Of a DNA stretch of 10,005 nucleotides, positions 1-7,060 are shown piece by piece. A program made the position numbers and the translations under genes. Under the pieces are notes generated by a model. The model was not told where the DNA came from. It worked only from the letters and a program-made list of their open reading frames with translations, and searched no databases. This stretch comes from UMGS755 sp045132895. Its GTDB lineage: Bacteria; Bacillota; Clostridia; UBA1381; UBA9506. Position 1 is the stretch's first letter, and each line of letters starts with the position of its first letter. Where the stretch lies: positions 1 to 10,005 of the forward strand of contig JBGUTC010000085.1 in NCBI GenBank assembly GCA_045132895.1, given 5' to 3'.

Positions 1-371
1 TCGTCACCGGCTAAGGAGCCAATGATTTCTTTTATTGCCATAGCGTCTAAAACAGCAGCAGCAGCTTGTGCCATGCCGGCATGGGTTTTAATCACAACGA
101 TATTCTGAGCAGCCTCTACGCTGATGACAGAACGCAGGAGAATCATTAACTGAGAGCTGGGAACACCAACCTGACGCTCGGGTTTTGCGTACTTATACAC
201 GCCGGATTCAGCAGGAACTTTTGTCAGTTTCAATTCCTTGATGTCGCGGGAAACGGTGGCCTGCGTTACCCGAAAACCCATGGAAGTCAGGCGGGTAGCA
301 AGATCTTCCTGGGTGATAATTTCGTGATTGGCAATCAGGTCTAAAATAGCGGAATGTCTTTTTTGTTTCAT
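1..371 (-). CDS. argR: Arginine repressor ArgR (C-terminus cut by window edge)
   Basis: Transcriptional regulator that, in its family, binds operators as a hexamer with L-arginine as co-effector, repressing arginine synthesis and often activating its breakdown. The 123 whole codons visible begin MKQKRHSAILDLIANHEI. The N-terminal winged helix-turn-helix domain covers about residues 1-70, with the recognition segment ATVSRDIKELKLTKVP near residues 38-53. The arginine-binding, oligomerisation domain then begins (SQLMILLRSVISVEAAQNIV) and reaches GSLAGDD, the family's G-(T/S)-(I/L)-AGDDT effector-binding motif, exactly where the window ends. Full-length members are about 150 residues, so roughly 25-30 are missing off the left edge. 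The start lies two bases after the nadK stop, and its ribosome binding site (AAAGGA) overlaps the nadK end, so the genes are co-transcribed and probably translationally coupled. The nadK-argR order is common in Firmicutes, often followed by recN. Identity is secure. Confidence 0.95.
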   Translation of the reverse strand, partial: MKQKRHSAILDLIANHEIITQEDLATRLTSMGFRVTQATVSRDIKELKLTKVPAESGVYKYAKPERQVGVPSSQLMILLRSVISVEAAQNIVVIKTHAGMAQAAAAVLDAMAIKEIIGSLAGD

Positions 372-373
372 GT

Positions 374-1231
374 TTATTTTTCCTTTCCGAGCAGTTTATG
401 GTGCAACATGCCGTAAAAGTGGCTATCGCGGATTCGAATGAGACGAGCATTGAATTCTGAACGGGAGAGGGTCAATATATCGCCTTCGGAAAAAATGAAA
501 TCACCTTGTCCGTCTGCTGTTACAATGGCAGAGCGGGGGTTTTCATTACTGATGGTCATAGTGATTTCGCAATCGTCCGGTGTAACAATACTCCTGGAGT
601 ACAGTTTATGGGGACAAACAGGCGTAATCAGAAAGCTTCTGACTGCCGGGTCGACAATAGGACCGCCGGCAGAAAGTGAATAAGCCGTTGAACCGGTTGG
701 CGTGGCAATAATCATACCGTCTGCCTTATAATCGTCTACAAACTGGTTGTTAATATACAGGTTTATATCCAGAAGGCGGCTGTTCATACCACGGCTGATG
801 ACAATATCGTTTAAGGATTCTAACAGATGGACTTCGCCGGATGCGGACTTTAAAGTTGCCCGGAGCATGACACGTTCATCAATGGCGTATTCATCGGCCA
901 AAAGACGGGCAAGACTTTCCTCAATTTCGTTTTTTTCTATTTGTGCTAAAAATCCAAGATGCCCCAGATTGATTCCTAAAATGGGAATTTTTCTGGCAGC
1001 GGTCTCTCTTGCGACGGCGAGGAGCGTGCCATCTCCGCCCAACACCAAGACTAAGTCAATTTTTTCGTACAGAGTCTCGTCAGTCAGATAACCGCTGAGC
1101 CCGGGCAGAGAATCTTTAAGTGTTTCGGAGACGAAGACTTCTGCCTTGCCTGACAGGTAGGCGAGGGCTTTTTTTGTGTAGCAAAGTTTGGGGTCACGAT
1201 CCGGGTTCGGGATGATTAAAATCCGTTTCAT
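374..1231 (-). CDS. nadK: NAD kinase
   Basis: Cytoplasmic enzyme (also named PpnK) that phosphorylates NAD+ at the 2'-hydroxyl of the adenosine ribose to make NADP+, the only route to NADP. The protein has 285 residues, the usual size of bacterial NAD kinases. The diagnostic GGDGT motif is at residues 65-69, followed by GINLGHLGFLA (86-96). The conserved Asn-Asp pair is at 141-142 (LNDIVISRG), and the glycine-rich TPTGSTAYSLSAGGP motif at 177-191; both are part of the NAD-binding site. The ATG at 1231 is preceded by AAGGTG at 5 bases spacing. The gene is first in its transcript, with its own promoter about 40 bases upstream, and is followed after two bases by argR. It is divergent from the mutase gene at 1399. 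No missing motif or disruption is seen. Confidence 0.97.
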   Translation of the reverse strand: MKRILIIPNPDRDPKLCYTKKALAYLSGKAEVFVSETLKDSLPGLSGYLTDETLYEKIDLVLVLGGDGTLLAVARETAARKIPILGINLGHLGFLAQIEKNEIEESLARLLADEYAIDERVMLRATLKSASGEVHLLESLNDIVISRGMNSRLLDINLYINNQFVDDYKADGMIIATPTGSTAYSLSAGGPIVDPAVRSFLITPVCPHKLYSRSIVTPDDCEITMTISNENPRSAIVTADGQGDFIFSEGDILTLSRSEFNARLIRIRDSHFYGMLHHKLLGKEK

Positions 1232-1275
1232 AGAATCACCTTATATCATTCCAGAATACATTCTTTTCCACTTTG

Positions 1276-1305
1276 AGTATAACATAAGAAGACATTTTTT
1301 GTCAA
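1276..1305 (-). promoter_or_regulatory. Predicted promoter of nadK-argR
   Basis: Read on the minus strand, a perfect -35 box TTGACA (1300-1305) is followed after 18 bases by TATACT (1276-1281). A TG dinucleotide one base before the -10 box gives an extended -10 element. Transcription would start near 1269, leaving a leader of about 38 bases before the nadK ATG. The match to the housekeeping sigma consensus is strong, but there is no experimental support. Confidence 0.75.
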
Positions 1306-1328
1306 GATAAGAAAAGGCGGTAAATCCG

Positions 1329-1357
1329 TTGACTTTTCAGGCGCTTATATGTATAAT
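1329..1357 (+). promoter_or_regulatory. Predicted promoter of the phosphoglycerate mutase-like gene
   Basis: TTGACT (1329-1334) is separated by exactly 17 bases from a perfect TATAAT (1352-1357), a near-ideal housekeeping sigma promoter. Transcription would begin near 1364, about 35 bases before the preferred start codon. It is back-to-back with the nadK promoter, with their -35 boxes only about 23 bases apart, so a regulator bound here could affect both directions. Confidence 0.8.
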
Positions 1358-1398
1358 AAAAAGTGAAAAGGAAAATTCTGTAGCAAGGAATGATTAGA

Positions 1399-2604
1399 AT
1401 GAAATATGTTGTATTTTTAGGCGACGGCATGGCGGATTTCCCCTGCGACGCCTTGGGTGGAAAAACGCCGCTGGAATGCGCAAAAAAACCCAATATGGAC
1501 AAGATTGCATCTTCTGGTATTCTGGGGCTTGCCAAAACGGTTGACGATTCCCTGAGTCCGGGGAGTGATGTGGCAAACCTGAGCGTTTTAGGATATGATC
1601 CTCTGAAGTGTTATAGCGGTCGTTCTCCTCTGGAGGCACTGTCTATCGGCGTGGAATTGAAGGAAACAGATGTGACCTTCCGTGCCAATCTGGTTACGCT
1701 TTCTGACGAGGCCGAATATGGACAGAAGACTATGGTGGACTACAGTGCCGGAGAAATTTCCACGGAAGAGTCAACGGAGTTGATTTCTTACCTTCAGAAG
1801 AATCTGGTGGTTCCCGGTTTTTCTCTCTATGCCGGCATCAGTTATCGGCATTTGTTGGTTTGGGACAAGGGTAGCCTGAATCTTTCCCTGACGCCGCCGC
1901 ATGATATTTCAAAGCGCGTTGTGGCAGAGTATTTGCCCGGCGGTGAGTTTGGCAGTCTTATTTTGGACATTATGAAACAAAGTCACGAAATATTATCGGA
2001 ACATCCGATTAATCTGGACCGCATCAAACGTGGCAAAAATCCTGCTAATTCTCTTTGGATATGGGGTGAGGGTACCAAGCCTGCCCTGGATTCCTTTAAG
2101 AGCAAATTCGGTCTTTCCGGCACGATGATTTCAGCTGTTGATCTATTAAAGGGTATCGGTGTGGGAACCGGTATGCAGGTGGCTCAGGTGGAAGGAACGA
2201 CGGGCAATATTGATACAAATTTTGACGGAAAAGCCGGAGCGGCAATTGATGCTTTAAAAGCAGGTCAGGATTTTGTATATATTCATGTGGAAGCGCCGGA
2301 TGAATGCGGGCATCAGGGGCAGATTGATTTAAAGGTCAAAGCGATTGAACTCATTGACGAGAAAATTGTAGGTCCGGTTCTTTCCTATCTGGAAAGCAGC
2401 GGTGAGGATTTTGCAGTTCTTCTGACACCGGATCATCCAACGCCTCTGAAACTGATGACCCATGTGAAAGACCCGATTCCCTTTGCCGTTTACCGGAAAG
2501 GACAGGGAAATGGCTCCGGGCTTTCTTACACGGAGGCAAATGCTAAGAGTACCGGTGTTTATCTGGAAAAGGGTTGCGAACTTGTGAACCTCTTATTTCA
2601 ATAA
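1399..2604 (+). CDS. Archaeal-type 2,3-BPG-independent phosphoglycerate mutase family enzyme (possible homoserine kinase)
   Basis: Cytoplasmic enzyme of the alkaline-phosphatase superfamily, archaeal iPGM family (ApgM, COG3635). The classical family reaction is interconversion of 3- and 2-phosphoglycerate through a phosphoserine, with divalent metals. A bacterial subgroup is instead proposed to be homoserine kinase, so the substrate is open. The protein has 401 residues, typical for the family. Visible motifs are LGDGMAD (7-13, metal-binding Asp9), SPGSDVANLSVLGYDP (53-68, Ser56 the expected phosphorylated nucleophile), EAPDECGHQG (298-307) and TPDHPTP (343-349), which supply metal ligands. 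All expected residues are present. I prefer the ATG at 1399, because AAGGA at 1385-1389 lies 9 bases before it but directly abuts the in-frame ATG at 1390. The gene is transcribed alone, between its own promoter and a strong terminator, so neighbours give no clue to pathway. Confidence 0.88.
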   Translation: MKYVVFLGDGMADFPCDALGGKTPLECAKKPNMDKIASSGILGLAKTVDDSLSPGSDVANLSVLGYDPLKCYSGRSPLEALSIGVELKETDVTFRANLVTLSDEAEYGQKTMVDYSAGEISTEESTELISYLQKNLVVPGFSLYAGISYRHLLVWDKGSLNLSLTPPHDISKRVVAEYLPGGEFGSLILDIMKQSHEILSEHPINLDRIKRGKNPANSLWIWGEGTKPALDSFKSKFGLSGTMISAVDLLKGIGVGTGMQVAQVEGTTGNIDTNFDGKAGAAIDALKAGQDFVYIHVEAPDECGHQGQIDLKVKAIELIDEKIVGPVLSYLESSGEDFAVLLTPDHPTPLKLMTHVKDPIPFAVYRKGQGNGSGLSYTEANAKSTGVYLEKGCELVNLLFQ

Positions 2605-2643
2605 TAAAAAGGAATCCGCACGAAGCGGATTCCTTTTTATTAT
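2601..2643 (+). terminator. Intrinsic terminator of the mutase-like gene, probably bidirectional
   Basis: A perfect 19-bp inverted repeat with a five-base loop (ACGAA, 2620-2624). The GC-rich core GGAATCCGC (2611-2619) pairs with GCGGATTCC (2625-2633), flanked by A5 on one side and T5 followed by ATTATAT on the other. The 5' arm contains the TAA stop codon of the preceding gene (2602-2604). The A and T tracts on both sides let it work for either strand, so it may also back up the terminator of secD-secF. Confidence 0.92.
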
Positions 2644-2651
2644 ATCACGAT

Positions 2652-2687
2652 AAAAAAAGGCTGTGGCATCTGTTGCCACAGCTTTTT
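2652..2687 (-). terminator. Intrinsic terminator of the secD-secF operon
   Basis: On the minus strand, GCTGTGGCA (complement of 2674-2682) pairs with TGCCACAGC (complement of 2660-2668) around a five-base loop, then a C and seven T follow. It begins about 16 bases after the secF stop. A T5 run at 2683-2687 on the plus strand suggests some function in that direction too. Together with the hairpin at 2601-2643 it separates the two convergent transcripts. Confidence 0.88.
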
Positions 2688-2698
2688 CATGTTTAAGT

Positions 2699-3592
2699 TT
2701 ATCTTTTTGCCAGTTTCTTCTTTTTGCGGTTTGCCTGAGCAGTCTTTAAGAATACCCAGATCGGACCAGCCAGTAAAACAGAAGAATAAGTACCGGCTAA
2801 GAGACCAACCATCAGAGGAATGGTGAACTGACGGATAGAAGTTACGCCGAAGACGAACAACATGATAACCGGCAGCAGAGTGGTGATGGTGGTGTTAATA
2901 GAACGACCCAGAGTTTGCTTGATACTGGTGTTAACTGTTTCAGCAAAGGGCGCACGTTTGTTCTTTGCGTAGTTTTCGCGGATGCGGTCAAACACAACGA
3001 TGGTGTTATTGATAGAGTAACCAACGATGGTCAGAATCGCCGCAATGAAGTTTGAGTTAACGGGGATCCGGAAAACCGCATAGACAGTTAACATGATTAA
3101 AACATCATGTAACAGACAGATAACAGCAGCAATACCGGTTCTCATTTCGAAACGGATGGTGATGTAAATCAGCATTAAAACAGCTGCAATCAGAGTTGCG
3201 GTTAATGCCTGTTTCTTTAACTCGCTACCAACGGTTGCGGAAACGTTATCAACCTGCAGAATAGCGCTGTCTTCCAGTTCATACTGCTCTAAAATGGCAG
3301 TCTGGAGAGCATCGCGTTCTTCTGTGTTAATCGGGGTTGTTTTGATGACAACCTGTGTACCGTCAGAGTTCTGACAGGTGGGGTTTACGCCGTCAGGGGT
3401 GTTGTCGATAACGAACTTGGACAGTTCATCTAAATCAACGGCTTTACCCATGTCAACATACATGGTCATACCACCGGCAAAGTCAACATCCTGCGCAAAT
3501 CCGCCGAAGATACCGAAGCAGATTGCACCGATTAAAATGATGACCAGAGAGATGGGAGCAGTGAATTTGAATTTTTCTACAATCTTAAACAC
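2699..3592 (-). CDS. secF: Protein translocase subunit SecF
   Basis: Inner-membrane protein that with SecD forms the RND-type accessory complex of the SecYEG translocon, using the proton or ion gradient to pull exported proteins outward. With the start used here it has 297 residues, typical of stand-alone SecF. Visible are an N-terminal membrane segment (about residues 12-31), DVDFAGG (35-41, the conserved first-periplasmic-domain motif), a periplasmic domain, and a C-terminal block of five membrane helices. That block carries CLLHDVLI (Asp163, matching the conserved intramembrane Asp) and VGYSINNTIVVFDRIREN (190-207). A lysine-rich tail (RKKKKLAKR) ends the protein. Start choice: AGGAGG (3600-3605) is 7 bases before GTG at 3592 but only 1 base before ATG at 3598 (which would add Met-Thr), so the GTG giving MFKIVEKFKF is favoured. 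Either start overlaps the end of secD, indicating translational coupling. Confidence 0.94.
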   Translation of the reverse strand: MFKIVEKFKFTAPISLVIILIGAICFGIFGGFAQDVDFAGGMTMYVDMGKAVDLDELSKFVIDNTPDGVNPTCQNSDGTQVVIKTTPINTEERDALQTAILEQYELEDSAILQVDNVSATVGSELKKQALTATLIAAVLMLIYITIRFEMRTGIAAVICLLHDVLIMLTVYAVFRIPVNSNFIAAILTIVGYSINNTIVVFDRIRENYAKNKRAPFAETVNTSIKQTLGRSINTTITTLLPVIMLFVFGVTSIRQFTIPLMVGLLAGTYSSVLLAGPIWVFLKTAQANRKKKKLAKR

Positions 3593-4883
3593 GGTCATCC
3601 CTCCTTTTTACACCGAACAGGCTTGTGTTCTGAATTTTCAGACCAACCAACTGACGAAGCAAGAACTTCGTGATAACGATGGCGGTGAACATGCTGACAA
3701 CTGTACCGATAGCCAGGGTAATGGCAAAGCCCTGAATCGGGCCGGTACCGAAGTTATACAGAACAACAGCTGCAATCAGTGTTGTAACGTTGGCATCCAG
3801 AATTGCGATGAATGCACGGTTAAAGCCGGATTCAACGGAAGTCTTAACAGTTTTGCCAAGAGCCAGTTCTTCTTTCATACGAGCGAAGATGATACAGTTT
3901 GCATCAACTGCCATACCAACAGAAAGGATAATACCGGCGATACCAGGCAGGCTCAGGTTGATTCTGAACCAGGACATGATAAACGTAACAATTGCAATGT
4001 AAGCAATCAAAGAGATATCTGCCATTAAACCGGGCAGACGATAAACCAGCAGCATGAAAATCAGAATCAGCAGAATACCAATTCCTGCTGCAAATAAGCT
4101 GGTTTCCAGTGCTCTTTCACCCAGAGTCGGACCAACGCTTCTCAGTTCAACATCCTGAATAGAGAAAGGCAGGTTACCGGAGTTAATCAGGGTTGCCAGT
4201 TCACGGGTTTCAGAAGAATCTACGAAACCACCGGAAATCATACAATCCGGAGAGTTAATTGCCTGCTCAACGCTGGGCTGACTGATGACCTCTTCGTCCA
4301 GCATGATAGCAATGTAATTCTTGCTTTCACTCTTACGAGCAGCGGCTGCTGCTGTTGCTTCAGCGAACTTGTCCACACCGCTTGCATTGAGTTTCAATGA
4401 AACATAGTGCTGATCGCCGCCGGTCTCACTGATCTGACCGAAAGCAGCTGTAGCACTCTGAACATCTGTACCCTCTAATACGATGTTTCCGTCAGCGTCG
4501 CGGAAAGTAAGTTTTGCAGTCTGACCTAAGGTCTGAACCGCTTCTTCGGGGTTCTGGATAGCGGGAATTTCAACGCGAACCTTCTTTTCACCCTGACGGG
4601 AAACGGTTGCTTCGCTATATCCCAGCGCATCAAGACGTTTTCTTAATACGTTTTTAACGGATTCCATTTCGGAATCCTCCGCAGTTTCTGTCTGTGCCTC
4701 ATAAGTGATAACCGAACCGCCCACAAGATCAAGACCTTGTCTGATGCCGTTTTCTTCATCCAGAGCGGACGGATAACTAACGTGGTAACCGAACATCTGA
4801 ATGTTAAAGCCGAACAGGGCGATATACGCTCCTAAGGCAATGACTAAGAATGCGATCACAAGTTTTGTGATGCTTTTGCCCAT
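3585..4883 (-). CDS. secD: Protein translocase subunit SecD
   Basis: Partner of SecF in the membrane SecDF complex that assists late steps of Sec-dependent export. It has 432 residues, as expected for a short, unfused SecD. Membrane segment 1 is at about residues 5-27. The conserved GIRQGLDLVGG motif (46-56) follows, then a large extracytoplasmic domain (about 57-260) with VRVEIPAIQNPEEA (102-115). Five further membrane helices follow (about 262-410). The intramembrane motif SVGMAVDAN (321-329) holds Asp327, the residue linked in the family to proton-driven function, and ILDANVTTL (361-369) holds a second conserved Asp. The ATG at 4883 has AAGGAGGA with 8 bases spacing; an upstream in-frame GTG at 4910 would put that ribosome binding site inside the gene and is unlikely. 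It is first in the operon, with secF overlapping its stop. All key residues are present. Confidence 0.95.
   Translation of the reverse strand: MGKSITKLVIAFLVIALGAYIALFGFNIQMFGYHVSYPSALDEENGIRQGLDLVGGSVITYEAQTETAEDSEMESVKNVLRKRLDALGYSEATVSRQGEKKVRVEIPAIQNPEEAVQTLGQTAKLTFRDADGNIVLEGTDVQSATAAFGQISETGGDQHYVSLKLNASGVDKFAEATAAAAARKSESKNYIAIMLDEEVISQPSVEQAINSPDCMISGGFVDSSETRELATLINSGNLPFSIQDVELRSVGPTLGERALETSLFAAGIGILLILIFMLLVYRLPGLMADISLIAYIAIVTFIMSWFRINLSLPGIAGIILSVGMAVDANCIIFARMKEELALGKTVKTSVESGFNRAFIAILDANVTTLIAAVVLYNFGTGPIQGFAITLAIGTVVSMFTAIVITKFLLRQLVGLKIQNTSLFGVKRRDDRV
3599..3606 (-). promoter_or_regulatory. Ribosome binding site that decides the secF start
   Basis: The minus strand reads AAGGAGGG immediately before ATG 3598. 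One base of spacing from AGGAGG is too short for normal initiation, whereas the in-frame GTG at 3592 lies at an optimal 7 bases. This favours the GTG start. Confidence 0.65.
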
Positions 4884-4918
4884 TTTTGTCTCCTCCTTAC
4901 ATGAAATCACATAGATTC

Positions 4919-4947
4919 ATTATATATTTTTATTTATGTTTAGTCAA
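4919..4947 (-). promoter_or_regulatory. Predicted promoter of secD-secF
   Basis: On the minus strand TTGACT (4942-4947) is followed after exactly 17 bases by a perfect TATAAT (4919-4924). Transcription would start near 4912, giving a short leader of about 29 bases containing the AAGGAGGA ribosome binding site. The surroundings are very AT-rich, as expected of a strong promoter with an upstream element. Confidence 0.8.
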
Positions 4948-5036
4948 CTAAAATCTGAAATTTTAATAAAATTGTAATGAATTTTCTTAATTATATACAT
5001 TTTTTGTGAAAATACCGGATTTTTTCGAAATAATTA

Positions 5037-5065
5037 TTGCACTAGGGAAGAAACAATGATATAAT
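5037..5065 (+). promoter_or_regulatory. Predicted promoter of the mnmG operon
   Basis: TTGCAC (5037-5042) and a perfect TATAAT (5060-5065) are 17 bases apart, and TGA directly before the -10 box makes an extended -10 element. The start would be near 5072, about 63 bases before the mnmG ATG. I see no other promoter down to rimO, so this one probably serves all six genes. The rest of the spacer 4911-5134 is AT-rich and holds this promoter and the divergent secD promoter; I see nothing else in it. Confidence 0.75.
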
Positions 5066-5134
5066 ATGATAGAATGCCTATGTTGTGCAGTCATGTATTT
5101 AAGCGAGTAAAACAGAAGATCAGAAGGGTTGATT

Positions 5135-7036
5135 ATGAGAGAAGGACAGATGACATTGCCCGAGGGCGCTTCATATTATGCCGGACATTATGGCGTTATC
5201 GTTATAGGCGGCGGACATGCCGGCTGCGAGGCGGCGCTTGCTTCTGCGCGTCTGGGTGTTGAGACAGCGATTTTTGCAATCAACCTGGATTCCATTGCCA
5301 ATATGCCCTGCAATCCGTCTATCGGCGGAACGGCGAAGGGGCATTTAGTTCGGGAAATTGACGCTTTAGGTGGCGAAATGGGGAAAGCGGCAGATGAGAC
5401 GTTTCTCCAGTCCCGGATCTTAAACAGAGGGAAAGGTCCTGCAGTTTACTCTCTTCGTGTTCAGTCTGATCGCCGCGCGTATCAGGCGCGAATGAAACAT
5501 ACTCTGGAGAAAACCGAACATTTAGATGTTAAGCAGGCGGAAATTATCAGTCTGCATTGTGAAGATTGCGCTGTATGCGGCGTTGTGACTCATACGGGCG
5601 CCTACTACAGTGCAGATCGTGTTATTTTAGCAACGGGTACTTTTTTAAAGGGAAAGATTATTATCGGGGATGTATCCTATAGCGGCGGACCCGATGGGCT
5701 ATTCCCGGCAGACAGGCTTTCTGAAAGCCTTAAGGAAAGCGGCGTTGTGCTCAGACGGTTTAAAACCGGAACGCCTGCCAGAGTCAGCCGGAGCAGTGTG
5801 GATTTTTCCAAAATGGAAGAACAGACAGGTGACGAGGAGATTACGCCTTTTTCCTTTGAAACGGAAGACCCCGGTGAAAATAAAGTCAGCTGTTATTTAA
5901 CATATACAAATGAAGAAACCCATCAGGTGATTCGCAATAATCTGCACCGTTCACCTTTATATGCCGGTATGATTGAGGGGGTTGGCCCCCGGTACTGTCC
6001 GTCTATTGAGGATAAAGTGGTGCGCTTTGCCGATAAGAACCGACATCAGATTTTTATTGAGCCTATGGGTGAGCATACAGAAGAAATGTATGTGCAGGGA
6101 TTATCTTCCAGTTTGCCGGAAGATGTCCAGATTGAAATGATCCGGACAATCAGCGGTCTTGAGCATGTTAAAATGATGAGAACGGCTTATGCCATTGAAT
6201 ATGACTGTGTGGACCCCACGGAGTTGCTTCCAACTCTTGAATTTAAAAAGATAAAAGGTCTTTACGGTGCCGGGCAGTTTAATGGCAGTTCCGGTTACGA
6301 AGAAGCAGCGGCACAGGGTCTTATTGCCGGTATTAACGCGGCGCAGGCTCTTCTGGGAAAAGAACCTTTGGTTTTAGACCGTTCCGGAAGCTATATTGGT
6401 ACGCTGATTGATGACCTTGTTACAAAGGGAACACCGGAACCTTACCGTATGATGACCTCCCGCTCGGAATACCGCCTGCTGCTCAGGCAGGACAATGCAG
6501 ACCTTCGTTTGACGCCGACGGGTTATAAAATTGGTTTGATCAGCGAAGAACGGTACCAGCGTTTTCTTGCAAAGCGGGATGCTGTTGAACAGGAAATCAA
6601 ACGACTTTCTGAAGTGGTTGTTCCGCCGTCAGATGCCGTTCGTGCTTTTTTAAAGGAGCATGGGTCGGCAGATATTTCTACCGGTATCCGATTGTCGGAA
6701 CTTTTAAGACGTCCGGAATTCACCTATGAAAAATTAGCTCCCATTGATGCAAATCGGCCGGAACTTTCCCGTTTTGAGGCGGAACAGGCTGAAATTCAAA
6801 TTAAATATGAAGGTTATATCAACCGTCAGCTCAGGCAGGTGGAAGCGTTCCGGAAAATGGAGGACAAACTGCTTCCGGAAGCCATTGATTATGAGAGTAT
6901 TGACGGACTCAGAATTGAAGCGCGGCAAAAACTGTCAAAAATCCGTCCGCGCTCTTTGGGGCAGGCCAGTCGTATTTCCGGTGTCAGTCCGGCGGATGTT
7001 TCTGTTTTATTGATTTACTTAGAGCAACATAAATAA
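5135..7036 (+). CDS. mnmG: tRNA uridine-34 5-carboxymethylaminomethyl modification enzyme MnmG (GidA)
   Basis: FAD-dependent enzyme that, in complex with the GTPase MnmE, installs the carboxymethylaminomethyl (or aminomethyl) group at C5 of the wobble uridine of certain tRNAs using methylenetetrahydrofolate. The protein has 633 residues, normal for the family. The dinucleotide-binding motif VIGGGHAGCEAA is at 23-34. PCNPSIGGTAKGH (58-70) contains Cys59, and RYCPSIEDK (286-294) contains Cys288; these match the two conserved catalytic-site cysteines. GAGQFNGSSGYEEAAAQG (378-395) is the second signature, and PRSLGQASRISGVSPADVS in the helical C-terminal domain is the MnmE/tRNA-contact region. 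AGAAGGG lies 6 bases before ATG 5135; an in-frame TTG at 5129 abuts it and is rejected. It is first in the operon, 24 bases ahead of yicC. The usual partners mnmE and rsmG are not adjacent. Confidence 0.96.
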   Translation: MREGQMTLPEGASYYAGHYGVIVIGGGHAGCEAALASARLGVETAIFAINLDSIANMPCNPSIGGTAKGHLVREIDALGGEMGKAADETFLQSRILNRGKGPAVYSLRVQSDRRAYQARMKHTLEKTEHLDVKQAEIISLHCEDCAVCGVVTHTGAYYSADRVILATGTFLKGKIIIGDVSYSGGPDGLFPADRLSESLKESGVVLRRFKTGTPARVSRSSVDFSKMEEQTGDEEITPFSFETEDPGENKVSCYLTYTNEETHQVIRNNLHRSPLYAGMIEGVGPRYCPSIEDKVVRFADKNRHQIFIEPMGEHTEEMYVQGLSSSLPEDVQIEMIRTISGLEHVKMMRTAYAIEYDCVDPTELLPTLEFKKIKGLYGAGQFNGSSGYEEAAAQGLIAGINAAQALLGKEPLVLDRSGSYIGTLIDDLVTKGTPEPYRMMTSRSEYRLLLRQDNADLRLTPTGYKIGLISEERYQRFLAKRDAVEQEIKRLSEVVVPPSDAVRAFLKEHGSADISTGIRLSELLRRPEFTYEKLAPIDANRPELSRFEAEQAEIQIKYEGYINRQLRQVEAFRKMEDKLLPEAIDYESIDGLRIEARQKLSKIRPRSLGQASRISGVSPADVSVLLIYLEQHK

Positions 7037-7060
7037 ACTTGACGATAAAGAGGGAAGATT

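Noticed and set aside
1253..1264. Small palindrome AGAAT-AC-ATTCT in the nadK leader as a possible ArgR operator.
   Set aside because: The arms are separated by two bases instead of the four of the ARG box (TGAAT-N4-ATTCA), and the outer bases do not match. It is likely chance in an AT-rich leader.
1390..1398. Upstream ATG at 1390 as start of the mutase-like gene.
   Set aside because: AAGGA directly abuts it; the ATG at 1399 has proper spacing and gives the usual MKYVVFLGDGMAD start.
3378..4028. Long plus-strand open frame opposite secF and secD.
   Set aside because: It lies antisense to two clearly conserved genes, has no recognisable domain and no ribosome binding site; it is a shadow frame.
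4884..4910. N-terminal extension of secD from a GTG at 4910.
   Set aside because: It would place the strong AAGGAGGA ribosome binding site inside the coding region, and the added residues are not SecD-like.
4985..5018. A second minus-strand TATAAT (complement of 4990-4995) as another secD promoter.
   Set aside because: No -35 element lies at proper spacing upstream, and the site at 4919-4947 is far better.
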